Positions 21,346 through 32,919 are shown, counted from the first letter of the stretch. The stretch: DNA of 64,000 nucleotides from Shinisaurus crocodilurus (GCA_021292165.1 CM037876.1:315422803-315486802); one strand, 5' to 3'. Made by a program: numbers and translations. The notes: a model not told the origin generated them from the letters alone.

Positions 21346-21816
21346 CACTGCACCCAAAGTTCTTCACACAGGTCAATATACCATTTTACACACAGAACTT
21401 TTTTTGCACCAGTGGTAAAAGAGCTCAGTATCATCAATTCCCTTTCATACCTTTTGGTGCGGGAATACAACCCACACCCCCAAGTAAGGTTTCAAAGCAC
21501 ATCACAAAAGTTAATAAAGTGCAACCAATACAGCTTCTGACACATGATACAACTTTCCAGCACCACGTATTAACTAATCAGGCAGCCACATGTAACCTCT
21601 ACGTAGGAAACCATGACACAACAAGGCTCACTTGAGGAATTTCATAGCTGAGCAGGTTGGGGGGGGGGGTCCATTTCAAATGTTCCACGCGCTGTAACAC
21701 AACAGCGGAGGGAGCATCTGAGATGAGCCCCCTTCTCACATGGCTGGAGCAGGAGGAAGGCCAAGTATCAGCAGTAATGCTGAAATGAATTGGGGGGGGG
21801 GGGGCGGGGTTCCAAC
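21346..21816. other. Unassigned, with G-runs
   Basis: G-runs at about 21659-21670 and 21791-21804. No gene or repeat family recognised. Confidence 0.3.
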
Positions 21817-21988
21817 TACAGTATTTTTCCATGTATAAGACTATACTTTTTCCTAAAATTGTTAGACTAAAAATTGAGGGTCGTCTTATACACGGAAGTA
21901 AGCCGAGGAGAGAACCGCACGGTTGCGAAACTGCCCAGTGGGGGGCGTCTTATACATGGGGGCGTCTTATAGACGGAAAAATACGGTA
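21817..21988. mobile_element. Tc1/mariner-type MITE
   Basis: 172 bp with terminal inverted repeats (TACAGTATTTTTCCATGTAT / ATAGACGGAAAAATACGGTA) bounded by TA. Repeated GTCTTATACA words fill the interior. No ORF. The type is common in vertebrates. Confidence 0.82.
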
Positions 21989-23102
21989 AATTCTCATAAC
22001 TCCAATTGCATAACTTTTGCAGGGTAAAAAAAGCCGGGTGTGGGTCACATGGGTGCTCCAGCCTAAGGTGAGGAATAGTCTTAGAATTAGTCAGTGGGCA
22101 CACTTTGGACCCAGGGGGAAATAAGCCTTGACTAATAACATTTTCTCGGAGAGAGAAAATTGCATCGCCTGCCTTGTTGGCCCTGGGCGTAATCCAGGAG
22201 GAACTTTTCCTGCATCTGCTCCATCACCATGATGTGGGGTGGCGCAGGAGGAGTTCCCCCCACCTTGGCTTTCAGTCCCCCTAGCCAGCAGAATATGTAC
22301 GTACACAGAAACATTCTGTGACCACAATACACCGGCACAAACAAGAGCTGGCATTTGGGCTAATGACAACTCTGGAGGGCCATAAAGGAGAATGAATGGA
22401 AGGAAGGCCAGTAACAACCTTGGTGGGTGTTTTCTGCTATTTATTTTGCTCAAGTGCTCTCTTTTTTTGCTAGGGGGGGAAAAACACAATTATTTCTGGG
22501 AGAATAGCAATACCAGAGATACAGTGTTTCTGTCTGTGCATTTGTTTTCCAACTGCTGGGCGGAAGAGGGAGAGAATTAAAACTACATTGAGCTGTATGT
22601 AAGACAGGCTGCAAAAGCCAGAGATATTCATGCATTCAGACAACATGTCGTTTTGGAAAGAAAAAGAAGTCCCAGAATTGTCAGGACGTGGAGCTCTCAG
22701 CCTAGGTTTCAGAGCAAGACGTGTGAAACACGTAAGACATCTGAAATAGACCTGCAGTGGTGGAGTTGTTATGAGTGAATATACTGAGTCGGGATCATCC
22801 AGTCGTGACTATGGCTCACAGGGAAGACCACAGCAGGCCCCAATGGGAGCCTGGGTCTGCGAGAAAGGGGCAGCCTCGGCCTCTGGCTGGACTGGCACGG
22901 AGGGCGCAAATGAAGGCGTGAATGGAGAGTGATTGAAATCTAGAAAGCATGAGTGGGCAGCGGATGGAGCCTTGCAATGATCAGATTAACACGCATGGGC
23001 TGAAGAGATGAGAGAGCAACTCCTGAAAAGAAACTGAGACAGTCCTGGAAAAAGGATGGCCCCAATCCCGGACAGGACTCCATCAGAGGCTTAAACTAAT
23101 CA
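21989..23102. other. Unassigned, possibly unique sequence
   Basis: 1.1 kb without a recognised repeat family or domain. Confidence 0.3.
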
Positions 23103-23118
23103 TGTGTGTGTGTGTGTG
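23103..23118. repeat. (GT)n microsatellite
   Basis: Short GT repeat followed by a G8 run. Confidence 0.9.
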
Positions 23119-23349
23119 GGGGGGTTACCTACAAAGGCTTCCCCCTATAACACCCATCAAGGGCTATAGCCTCACACAAAAGAAAGGATATCCTCCCTCC
23201 GCCTCAGGCACACAAAAGACAGAGCAATTCAGGGAAAGGTATGTATAAGAACTGAGGGTTTAGTGATGGGAAGGGGTGTCCAGAGAGAGAGACAAGGGAG
23301 CCATCCTAAGTCTTCTAGCATAACACGTGAGGGTATTTTGCTGCCTGAA

Positions 23350-23650
23350 ATCATAGAATTATAGAAAAGTAGAGTTGGAAGGGGCCCACCAGGCCATCGA
23401 GTCCAACCCCCTGCTCAATGCAGGAATCCAGGTCAAAGCATCCCCGACAGATGGCTGTCCAGCTGCACCTTGAATGCCTCCAGAGTGGGAGAGCCCACCA
23501 CCTCCCTAGGTAGTTGGTTCCATTGTCTTATTGCTCTGACCGTCAGGAATTTTTTCCTGATGTTTAGGTGGAATCTGGGTTCCTGTAACTTGAGCCCATT
23601 ATTCCGTGTCCTGCAAACTGGGATGACTGAGAAGAGATCCTGGCCCTCCT
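23350..23650 (-). mobile_element. CR1 LINE, 5'-truncated
   Basis: 300-bp minus-strand copy with octamer tail and the open C-terminal frame ([12 protein letters not shown]). It breaks off after the CRTRNNG region. Confidence 0.9.
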
Positions 23651-24129
23651 TGGGTTTACTGTACCACCAAAAGTAAGACGCTGTACCCGCTCTATATTTC
23701 ATCTTCAATCAAACAACTTTTCATTTCTGACGTCAGTGTGTGTGTGTGTATGTTCAGTGTTAAAGGGCAAAGCGTGCACTTCCCCAGCTGTGCGTGTCTT
23801 TACTCCAGCCAAAGATCCCAAACCTTTTGCAAAAGTGTGGGGTTAGCCTCTCTTCTACAAGGGAATCTAGCGCCCAGATTATCTGGCGGACTCGTAACAG
23901 AGTCCCCATCTGAGGATTCTGCCGCTTCAAACTTGCACGTTTGAATCAGCTCTCGCTGGAAGAAAAGAGGTTGAAAAGCACTTTCTCACCAAGTGCTGAC
24001 AACTTTTTGCTAGGCCCTGCTCCTGTGCCTTCAGCAACAACCTGGCGAATAGAAAGTTAGCAGATGAAGCTTTTCCTGGCATGATAAGAATAAGCAGTAA
24101 ACAGATAAAGGAGGGGTAAAAATACATAT
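23651..24129. other. Unassigned stretch
   Basis: Includes a short GT repeat at about 23735. Nothing else recognised. Confidence 0.3.
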
Positions 24130-24137
24130 ATATGACA

Positions 24138-24914
24138 CAGGGATGTTGAAGAGTCGTTGGTCTCGAGTCACGAGTCGAGTCACGAGTCTTTGGACCCGAG
24201 TCTCGAGTCCGAGTCCGAGTCCTTGGTCCAAAACGGTGACTCACGAGTCCTGAGTCACTCCCAAAACTGACTCCACGAGTCCCTATTAAAATCAATGGGG
24301 TTTCCCCCCAACAAAATAAGGCTACTTCAGATGTGTGGCTTAAATAAATTCTAGGCACAAGTGTGCCTTTTTATTTCAAAACTCTGCAACTGATTTTGGC
24401 AAGAACAGACCAGGCAGACAAATTCAAAATAACCAGGCAGGCAGAGGAGGCAGGGAACCCCAAAGCAGGCAGGCAGAGGCCTTTGTCTTGGACAATTCAA
24501 ACTGTGGAACTGGTCAAGAAGAGACCAGGCAGGCAGAGGAGGCTGGGAACCCCAAACAGGCAGGCAGAGGCAGCCAAACCCAAAATGTCTGACCCTAACC
24601 CAAACCCCCCACAACAACACATCAATCAAAATAAATCTCAACACATCGTTGGGGTTGTGCTCCTGGTAGCTGTCCATAGTGGCCAAGCAGCGGCGCGCCT
24701 CGCTTCCATGCGCTCTTCACCGGTGATCGCGCTCCTTCTGGCACAGCCAGAAGACTCGTCAACAGCCCAGGGATGTTGACGAGTCCTTGGTCTCGAGTCC
24801 CGAGTCGAGTCTCGAGTCCCATTAAAAATATTGGGACTCGAGTCCGAGTCGAGTCAGAGGGGGGACTCAGTCCGACTCACGAGTCGAGTCCTCGAGTCCG
24901 AGTCCCCATCCCTG
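24138..24914. mobile_element. hAT-type element with GAGTC-rich ends, copy 1
   Basis: 777 bp bounded by CAGGGATG...CATCCCTG and by a perfect 8-bp duplication ATATGACA (24130-24137 and 24915-24922). About 120 bp at the left end and 140 bp at the right end are built almost wholly of GAGTC/GACTC words in both orientations. Inside are two copies of a CAGGCAGGCAGAGG purine tract. The part at 24600-24767 differs completely from copy 2. No transposase ORF. A second CAGGGATGTTGACGAGTCC at 24769 may be a nested start. Confidence 0.85.
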
Positions 24915-24922
24915 ATATGACA

Positions 24923-26380
24923 AACCTAGTGCTGCAGAGAGGAACCTTTTACAGAGGACGGTCCTCTGAAGAGCAAAAGGGCCTTGAAGCTGCCCATCCA
25001 CAGCGCCTGGGCAGCAGACGGAGCAAAGCCTGGTGACAGGCTTCCACACTAGGGTGAGAGGGGCTGCATTTCTGACTTTGCGTCTGTGTCCTCTGTTGTC
25101 CTCTTTCTTGGCGATTCATCACAAGTGGCCACCTTGCTGGTTTATTGCAGCAGGTGTCTCTTCGGCCAGAGCCTCCACTCTCATCCGGTGCGCCATGGAT
25201 CAGGGTGTGGTTTTGGAGTCTTCTCTCGCTGTTCTCTGCCTGGGTCACTCTGAAGGGTTCCAACAGGATCTGGGCCACCTCTTGCTAGACAAAAACTGGG
25301 GGAGTGAGAAGCAGGAAGCATTTCTCCATCAGCTGGAGCCACCGTGTGGGAGGCGTTTGAGTGCCCCCAGTAAGACAGTGGTGGCTTCATTCCCCAGAGA
25401 GGACTTGATCCGAGAACAGCAGGCACCGAGTCAGAGGTGTGGCTGCAGCTGAAGTGAACTGTGCGGCTGGACGCAGCATCGCCTTCCTGCAGAAGGAGAC
25501 AATAATCTGGCGGTATTCTCTTTGTTTTTTGTTGCAGTTAGTGCTGTAAAATGCACTTGCAAAACAGAAAAGGGGGGGGACCCCCAGTGGAGCAGCAGCA
25601 ACGGGCGAAAGGAGGGTGCTGCTGTGGGCTTCCTCCAGCCGCTGCTTCCACCTCACCGCCGTTTTCTCCTTCCTGGGCTCCAAATTCAGAAACAAGTCTT
25701 GCCAGCAGAAAAATCGGGAGTGGGGTGGTTGCGGGGCGGGAGTAAAGGGAGGTGTGGGTGGAGGGGCACTGGGTGCCGCCCTTTCTGCCCCCCTTCCGTT
25801 TGAAATCACTCCCAGGCTGCAACGTTCAGCTTGTCCCTAATAATAAACTCGAGCCGAGCCACACGTTCTCAGAGGAACCTCTTTTTGGCTCAGCTTTGCG
25901 GGGGGCAAAAGGTTTCGCAGAAACATGCCACGTAGGAAAGATCCACTTCCCGGTTCTGTCCTCCTTCTGATGCACTTTCAGGACAGCCACTGCCAGAGGG
26001 AGGGCCGAGGGGCGAAGCGCTGTTCCCTGGGTGGAGAGGGAGAGGAATGCACAGAGGAATGCGCTTCTTAAAAAACGGCACACGCGGAAAATGAACAGTG
26101 CCGCTGGAGAGTGAAGCACAAGCCTTGGCCCCATTCGCATATCTCCCAATAATCCAAATGCCCCTCAACGGGGTGGGGGGTGGGGAGACATTTTGACTCA
26201 GCCCTGGTTTAACGTGCGGAAGTTGGCTTCCTGAGGGCACGCACGTTACGCACAGAAGCCTGTGGAAAGAAAGACCCCCAGGCCTAGGAGTGCCGCTTGG
26301 CCTTGGGAGCCCTTGAGAGAGGCCCGGCTGTTCAGCGCCTCTGCACGAGTGTTCAATAAATGAAATTCTCCTTTTAAAGA
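24923..26380. other. Unassigned; no gene recognised
   Basis: Several overlapping ORFs (for example 25033-25452 plus, 25387-25809 minus) have no recognisable domain. No repeat family was identified, so this may be single-copy sequence. Confidence 0.3.
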
Positions 26381-26765
26381 GCCCACGCAGGAGGGAACGG
26401 CGATAAAGCCAGCGTCGCTGTGAAGCGTCCCGCTTAATTTGTGGGAAGGGGCAAGTGTGGTTTTGTTCATGAAGATGGAGCCCCACCAGTTGCCCGGGGA
26501 GACGGACGGCTGCGACTGCGGCGGGGCTGCGGTTTCCTCGCGTCTCCTCCTCGCCGGCGAAGTCCCGACCAAGCGGGCTCTCTCCTCCACGTGGATCCCC
26601 GTTTCGGGCTGCAGCGTTAATATTTTAAGGCTTGCCGTTATAAAATATTTAGAGCCAGATATATTGATGGGAGCACTTTGGTGGCGTCCCGGCACAAAGC
26701 AGATTAGCACGTTCTCCTACGCGGGGTTTTAATTAAACCCATAAACCATGGGCCTTGTTTTTCTT
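26381..26765. promoter_or_regulatory. Candidate conserved noncoding element
   Basis: A non-repetitive stretch with a CpG-rich core (about 26480-26600) flanked by AT-rich, complex sequence containing TAATATTTTAAGG, TTATAAAATATTTAG and TTTTAATTAAACCC, resembling homeodomain-type binding words. It shows no sign of transposon origin. This is only an impression from composition. Confidence 0.25.
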
Positions 26766-27039
26766 TAAGGGAACGGCACGAGCGCACTGCAGCGGCGTGT
26801 GGCCGGGCAGAAGACGCTTCCTTCCGAGTCCCTGGACCGAGCAAGACCCCTCGCGGTCCTCGGCAGCGTGAAACATAGTGGAGAATGCTCAGGTGCTCCA
26901 CCACGGAGGCCTGATGGGCGCGCCTCCTCGTTACGCAGCAGGATCCGGGCGCCCCCATCTGGGGCAGGCTGGGGACTCGGTTCTTGCATCATAACTGCAG
27001 GGGGCGGACACTGGCGTGGAAGCTGCGGATGGCGCCCGA
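26766..27039. other. Unassigned GC-rich stretch
   Basis: No recognised family; leads into an L2 fragment. Confidence 0.3.
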
Positions 27040-27450
27040 ACCTGGCAGCTGCCTCAAATGCTCGGTTGGTGGCAACGAGGCTCGGTTGGTGGCAACGAGG
27101 AGGAGGGCCTTCTCGGTGGTAGCCCCCCAGTTATGGAATCAGCTCCCCACTGAGACCCGCCTGGCGCCAACCTTACTATCTTTTCGGTGCCAGGTTAAGA
27201 CTTCCCTCTATGCCAAGGCATTTAGTTAGGAGCTTGGAATAGCAGGGAGGGGATTGTCACCTGTAGGCTCAGTTTTATTGGCTTTTTGTATTGTTATTTT
27301 AAACTGTGTTTTTAAATTTGGTTTTTAATTTTTTAAACTGTTTTGTATGTTTTAATGTTGTTTTTATGTATAGAGTGTTGTGAACCGCCCAGAGAGCTTC
27401 GGCTATGGGGCGGTATATAAATGAAATGAAATGAAATGAAATGAATGAAA
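27040..27450 (+). mobile_element. L2-group LINE, ORF2 C-terminus and 3' UTR
   Basis: The frame to 27229 gives RRRAFSVVAPQLWNQLPTETR..SFRCQVKTSLY, the end of an L2-type ORF2. A T-rich 3' UTR, the CCGCCCAGAGAGCTTCGGC end and a (TGAAA)n tail (27420-27450) follow. A 21-bp unit around CTCGGTTGGTGGCAACGAGG is duplicated in tandem at about 27059-27101. This subfamily differs from the full-length L2 at 48-51 kb in its 3' end. Confidence 0.8.
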
Positions 27451-27849
27451 TGGGCGAGAATGCCATCGGGGCACAGACCATATTCAGTGCACTTACGGGG
27501 GGGGGGGGGATCGTGCCCACTACACAGACCCACCAGCACAGCAGACGCGTGAATCAGGCCCATGCAAACCATAGGGTTGCTCTAGGCCTGGGCACAGAAC
27601 CTCTGGCACCGCAGGCCTGATCCAGCCCACACGACACCCCCGTCTGGCCTGCACAGCCCCTTGGGGACAGGTGTGGCTTCTTCTTCGTGAGATCGGAGAT
27701 TGAAGTGGGGGCGCAGGGCGGCCTGGGCCCCTTTCTCCGTGCTGCGCGGGGGGGCGCAACAGTTAACTGACGTCAAGGGCCCTGTGGGGAAGAGGAAGGT
27801 GGCAGGAGCGGGCAGAGGGAACATCTGGGCTAACTGACGCTGTTTTTTG
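27451..27849. other. Unassigned stretch
   Basis: G-run at about 27498-27509; no recognised family. Confidence 0.3.
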
Positions 27850-27943
27850 TATTTACTTAGACAGTACATCACTCAGAGTGGCCGGATGACTGGCCAGATG
27901 GGCGATTCAAAAATAGAATGAATGAATAAATAAATAAATGCCT
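27850..27943 (+). mobile_element. L2 LINE 3' tail
   Basis: GAGTGGCCGGATGACTGGCCAGATGGGCGATT in pieces, then AATGAATAAATAAATAAA; a mutated version of the tail at 51650-51725. Confidence 0.8.
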
Positions 27944-28134
27944 CCTTCCAGCAAGAGGGAAAAGGGGTGACGCCAGGGGGCTCGCAGCCCTGGCACGATG
28001 CCAGGCATGTGGCCACGCCCCCTGACATCTTCCGGCCACGGAGGGCTTGGTGGGGGGGCAATCCAGTCCCCCAACCCTAATCCCAGTCCTGCACCCCTGC
28101 TCTAGGTGAACTGGAAGCCCGGACCTGCCAGGGC

Positions 28135-28493
28135 CTGAGGGGAGATATGATCGCACTCTTCCAGTATTTGAAGGGATGTCACACAGAGGAGGGCCAGGAT
28201 CTCTTCTCGATCATCCCAGTTTGCAGGACACGGAATAATGGGCTCAAGTTACAGGAACCCAGATTCCACCTAAACATCAGGAAAAATTTCCTGACTGTCA
28301 GAGCAATAAGACAATGGAACCAACTACCTAGGGAGGTGGTGGGCTCTCCCACTCTGGAGGCATTCAAGGTGCGGCTGGACAGACATCTGTCAGAGATGCT
28401 TTGACCTGGATTCCTGCATTGAGCAGGGGGTTGGACTCGATGGCCTTGTAGGCCCCTTCCAACTCTACTTTTCTATGATTCTATGATTCTATG
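28135..28493 (+). mobile_element. CR1 LINE, 5'-truncated
   Basis: An open frame to 28404 ([20 protein letters not shown] to RHLSEML), then 3' UTR and octamers. Among the best preserved CR1 ends in the window. Confidence 0.92.
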
Positions 28494-30330
28494 TGCACAG
28501 ACACCCTCCCCCTTCATATCACTGCTGAATGCAGGGCCACAGTGGAGCCACAGTGCCGGCTCCAGGTTTCGGAGGGCCCTTCGGCAAGGCACCCTCCACG
28601 GGCCGGGCCGGGCCCCTCCCTCGGTGACTCCCCCTTCTCGCTGCCATGGTCGCCAGCTGCTCGGGCTCCTCCTCCTCTTCCTCTTCCTCCTCGCCCCCAC
28701 TTGCTTGCCGCCGGGCAGGCAGAGAGCCAGAGAGCCTCCTCCATTCTCACCACCTCCATTGCCCGGGCCAGAGCGGGAGGAGGCTGAACAGGCAGGTTGC
28801 CGTGGGGAAGAGGAGGGGCAAGTCCGGGGGGCTCTTGCCAGCGGGCCCCTCCTGGGGTGCGGGCCCCTGGCGGGTGCCCTGCCCTACCCTGCCTGCCCTT
28901 GACGCTGGCCCCGCGTGGCCATGGGGTCCTGGCGGAGGGCACAGCCCGTGGGTGCACTGGGGTGGAGTGCCACCAGGCATAGCCCCACTCCCCCGTCACA
29001 GGTTGGCACGAGGGGGTGCTGTCTGTCTCCAGAGAACCACGCATGAACGGGGCCAGTGCTCCGGCTTGCCCCCCCCCGCCCCGTGGCCCTCCTGCCGTGC
29101 CGTGGAGAGACACCTTGCATGCTAGTTCCCGTGAGCATTTGAACTGGAAGCCTCACTTGGTGGCAAGTGCAGGAAAGCCACCTCTTCCCTGAGAAAGATG
29201 TCCTGGAATAGTTCATGTTACGGAATAATACTCTTCTGTCATACAGTACGGTAATACATAGCACTGTTCTAACCCTCCTGCTCCCACAGAGAAACATAAG
29301 CAAGTTAAATGTATAGACCAACGCGTGTCACTCTCCTTTAGCACCGGCAGCACGCCGAGCGCACCTTCGAGAGGCGGGAAACAGCCCCGAGCACTTTGGG
29401 TGGAGCTCGTCCTGTGCCGTGGCCTCGGTCGGCAGCGAGCGCCACCATTCTCGCTGCCGCTGGCGCTTCTCCCGGGCCAGGATGAGGCCCTGCTTTGCCC
29501 GGCGCTGGGCGGCAGGAGGTGGCCCTTTGCTCGCTTCGGCTTCCAAAGGGCCGTCGGCCCTTTTGTTTCCCGAGAGTTGGCACAGCTCCCGCCACCAGCC
29601 CTGGCCTTGATTAATGCTGTCAGGGTCCCTGCCAAGATCGCCCCCCTGAGCGGAACTGGTTCCCCTGATCCCCCCCCCACACACACACACTGCAGCTTGC
29701 TGCATCTCCATCCTCCGGCCGACGCAGGGCAGAGCCCCTCCTGTGACGTTTCTGCCATTGCTTTGCGGGTCGCATCTACACAGGCCAAGGCAGGGGGGCA
29801 GACCGCCTCCCACCCCATGGCAGCATCACAGGCCCTGATGGAGGGAGGGAATCTCCTTCGCTTGGCGCGGCACGGCACGGAGGGGGGTGAGCGCCACCGC
29901 ATGCCCACGGCCGGCCGCATCCACAGCTCTCCCTCTGCACCCTGACAACGTGGCAGGCTGGCACTGGACGTGGATCTTTGGGTTGAAATTGGGCCCCTTT
30001 TTAATGGGGCAGTTTTATCCATGGAATGATCAACGGGGGTCAGCGTGCGCGGGTGTGGGGTTGGGGGGGCAGACGACTTTCTTTCATGTCGGCTTTTCCT
30101 GAGGAACGGGTCTGCCTGCCTGTCCAGCTGCAGTGGTCCCACAGGCACCGTGGCTCACGCTTACGCCTAACCGTCGTCGGGTCTTGCTTTTATAAAACTT
30201 CACAAGTCAAAAGTCAAAGCCCTGCGCCCCTCTCTGCGGCAGGGCTGGGGAACTACTTTAATGGGTGGGGTGTGGGGTGGGTGAATTGCCCCTTCTGGGC
30301 TCTCCGTGGGCCGAATGAGGTCACACTGAT
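28494..30330. other. GC-rich stretch without a recognised gene
   Basis: About 1.8 kb of GC-rich sequence with long overlapping ORFs on both strands (for example a 311-codon minus-strand frame at 29213-30148). Composition and overlap suggest chance ORFs: low-complexity Pro/Arg/Gly content and no domain. No repeat family recognised. Confidence 0.35.
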
Positions 30331-30337
30331 GTTATCA

Positions 30338-30359
30338 CACACACACACACACATACACA
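30338..30359. repeat. (CA)n microsatellite
   Basis: CA repeat adjoining the hAT insertion at 30371. Confidence 0.92.
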
Positions 30360-30370
30360 CCGCCTATTTT

Positions 30371-31069
30371 CAGGGATGTTGAAGAGTCCTTGGTCTCGAG
30401 TCACGAGTCGAGTCACGAGTCTTTGGACCCGAGTCTCGAGTCCAAGTCCAAGTCCTTGGTCCAAAATGGTGACTCACGAGTCCCGAGTCCCGAGTCACTC
30501 CCAAAGCTGACTCCACGAGTCCCTATTAAATCAATGGGGGGGGGTTTCCCAACAAAATAAGGCTACTTCAGATGTGTGGCTTAAATAAATTCTAGGCACA
30601 ATTGTGCCTTTTTATCTCAAAACTCTGCCACTGATTTTGACAAAAACAGACCAGGCAGACAAACCCAAAATAACCAGACAGGCAGAGGAGGCAGGGAACC
30701 CCAAAGCAGGCAGGCAGAGGCCTTTGTCTTGGACAATTCAAACTGTGGAACTGGTTAAGAAGAGACCAGGCAGGCAGAGGAGGCAGGGAACCCCAAAGCA
30801 GGCAGGCAGAGGCAGCCAAACCCAAAATGTCTGAAAGGTTGCATTAGGAAAATGATTTTAAAAAATAAACTTGGATTGTTACTGCAACTGGGTCCAGACA
30901 GCACCTGCAGGTGGCATCAAGCAGGGACGTTGACGAGTCCTTGGTCTCGAGTCCCGAGTCGAGTCTCGAGTCCCATTAAAAATATTGGGACTCGAGTGCG
31001 ACTCGAGTCAGAGGGGGGACTCATCTCCGACTCACGAGTCGAGTCCTCGAGTCCGAGTCCCCATCCCTG
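30371..31069. mobile_element. hAT-type element with GAGTC-rich ends, copy 2
   Basis: 699 bp, same orientation as 24138-24914, same CAGGGATG...CATCCCTG ends, flanked by a perfect 8-bp duplication CCTATTTT (30363-30370 and 31070-31077). The left about 470 bp and the right about 145 bp closely match copy 1. The piece between them (about 30835-30920) is unrelated to that of copy 1. Nonautonomous. Confidence 0.87.
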
Positions 31070-31187
31070 CCTATTTTGCCTATTTTGCCTTCGCGCATCT
31101 CTTGCCGTCCCCCATCAGAGGCGGTGAGAGTGCATGAAGGATGGCTCAGCTGGCTCCGGCACAAGGTTCCCCATCCCCTCCATTTGT

Positions 31188-31275
31188 GTGCTCACAACAA
31201 CCCTGTGAGGTAGGACTGGCCCAAGGCCACGCCAGCAGCTTCGTGGCTAAGTGGGAATTTGAACCCGGGTCTCCC
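31188..31275 (-). mobile_element. SINE-A fragment
   Basis: CTCACAACAACCCTGTGAGGTAGG through to the B-box-like region GAACCCGGGTCTCC, with an internal deletion. Confidence 0.75.
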
Positions 31276-31289
31276 CATTCCAACTCCAA

Positions 31290-31327
31290 CACAGCCTCCC
31301 CCAACCTGGTACCCTCCAGATGTGTTG
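31290..31327. mobile_element. MITE-2 half
   Basis: CAGCCTCCCCCAACCTGGTACC...GATGTGTTGG is one arm of the MITE-2 family, cut by the neighbouring SINE-S. Confidence 0.6.
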
Positions 31328-31405
31328 GCGATGCCGGGGATCGAACTTGGGACCTTCTGCGTGCAAAGTAGCTGCTCTACCCCTGAGCCATGGCTCGTCC
31401 TGCTC
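31328..31405 (-). mobile_element. SINE-S head
   Basis: The reverse complement gives GGCTCAGGGGTAGAGCAGC and GTCCCAAGTTCGATCCCCGG, a clear tRNA-like A and B box pair. Confidence 0.75.
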
Positions 31406-31929
31406 TCAGTAGCTCCTTTAGGGTTGCTGTTTCTTAATTCCTTATTGGCTAGTTCTTGAAGACTTGCCTGGATCAGTTAAAAACGTTTCTGCCAACCAAT
31501 GATCAGAGCAATTTCAGTCCCACCGGATCTAGATTCTTTTTTATTTTATTTTTGTACAGGAACTTTAAGATGCCTCCAGTGGCCACCTGGAAATAATTGG
31601 GTAGTGTGTCAGTTTTACCACGTTTTTCTTCCTTTTCTTTTTTTTTTTTTCAGTTTGCAGCTCTGTGGTAGCTTGGAAAAGAACGTAGAGATGGCTCAGG
31701 AACTCTGCAGCCCCCAGTTTGCCACAAGATAATTTGGTCATCCACTGGGAGGCTTCCTTCCCAGGCTTCTGGCAGCTTCAGAGGAATTATTTCTGCTAGG
31801 ACCTTAGCAGGGCAAGAAAAGGTAAATTCCGCAACGGCTTTGATCCTGGTGATTATTGTGAAGGACTGCCAACCGGTCCTTTGCTCAAGACCAGAGATCA
31901 AAGGTGCAAAACTGCCAGCCTTGGCTCTG
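31406..31929. other. Unassigned stretch
   Basis: No recognised family or domain; a T12 run at about 31638. Confidence 0.3.
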
Positions 31930-32130
31930 CCGTCTTGACTTGATTCTCTCAGGGCCTTGCCCTGGGTCTATACACTGGATTTAGCACTGAACCACAGAGG
32001 AACCACACACACCGTGTGGGGTAGAACCAGGAAAGTTTATTTAAGGTAAACAGATTACAGCAAAAGGTGGGAAATGAGGGAAGAGGGAGAAAGGTGGGGA
32101 TACACTTTGGTACATTTTGCATTTCCCAGC
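31930..32130 (-). mobile_element. LTR-like remnant, family shared with 58560-59040
   Basis: The reverse complement carries AATAAACTTTCCTGG, TACCCCACA, CTGTGGTTCAGT and CTAAATCCAG in the same order and spacing as the plus strand at 58800-59040. The AATAAA followed by about 90 bp of shared sequence suggests an LTR R-U5 region. Confidence 0.5.
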
Positions 32131-32164
32131 CCCCAGCTGGGATTATACTTGTTTACACGAGAGG

Positions 32165-32166
<2 letters not shown>

Positions 32167-32201
<35 letters not shown>
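32167..32201. repeat. (GT)n microsatellite
   Basis: GT repeat of about 17 units. Confidence 0.97.
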
Positions 32202-32202
<1 letters not shown>

Positions 32203-32302
32203 TGCAAGAAACTCTGACGCTTTTTCTCCACAATTATCACTCCACCCCCACCCCGCCCAGCTCCTATTTGCATTTAAAACAATGTGCACATTAAATGTAA
32301 TG

Positions 32303-32618
32303 ATCATAGATTCATAGAATCATAGAACAGTAGAGTTGGAAGGGGCCTACAAGGCCATCGAGTCCAACCCCCTGCTCAATGCAGGAATCCAGGTCAAAGC
32401 ATCCCCGACAGATGGCTGTCCAGCTGCACCTTGAATGCCTCCAGAGTGGGAGAGCTCGCCACCTCCCTAGGTAGTTGGTTCCATTGTCTTATTGCTCAAT
32501 TTTTCCTGATGTTTAGGTGGAATCTGACTTCCTGTAACTTGAGCCCATTATTCCGTGTCCTGCAAACTGGGATGAAGGAGAAGAGATCTTTGCCCTCCTC
32601 TGTGTTACATCCCTTCAA
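32303..32618 (-). mobile_element. CR1 LINE, 5'-truncated
   Basis: Minus-strand octamers, 3' UTR and part of ORF2; a short deletion removes the LTVRAIRQ region. Confidence 0.88.
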
Positions 32619-32664
32619 TGCATCCCTTCATGATGCATTGAACATGTCTAGTGTCGTCCCGGGC

Positions 32665-32790
32665 AAGTGTGCCTGCCAAGGCAAGGTACATGCCTGGATT
32701 CATTAGGAAAGGGACTGAAGATGAAACTACCTTCTTTGAGCCAGTGGCAATGCCCTTTCTGGGAGACCAGGCACAATTCCACTTGCCCCG
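32665..32790 (+). mobile_element. LINE-B ORF2 fragment
   Basis: The frame gives ARYMPGFIRKGTEDETTFFEP, homologous to ARLMPELVRKGTENETAFHKP on the minus strand at 34700-34900. Both correspond to the segment before LVRPHLEYCVQFW in CR1-group ORF2. Confidence 0.65.
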
Positions 32791-32919
32791 TCTCAAGGAG
32801 GATATTGCTGCGCATTTAACTTTGCTGCACATGGGAAATGCAGGGGCTGGCTGAGCTGGGGCTGGCTGAGGGGCTGCAGGTGGGAACTTAACTCTTGTTT
32901 GCATGAGTTATTTTATAGC

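Noticed and set aside
24138..24250. CRISPR array in the GAGTC repeats
   Set aside because: Repeats are 5-8 bp without spacers of fixed length, lie within a transposon with 8-bp duplications, and the DNA is vertebrate.
29213..30148. 311-codon minus-strand ORF as a gene
   Set aside because: GC-rich, Pro/Arg/Gly-heavy, overlaps long ORFs in other frames, no domain seen; best explained by base composition.
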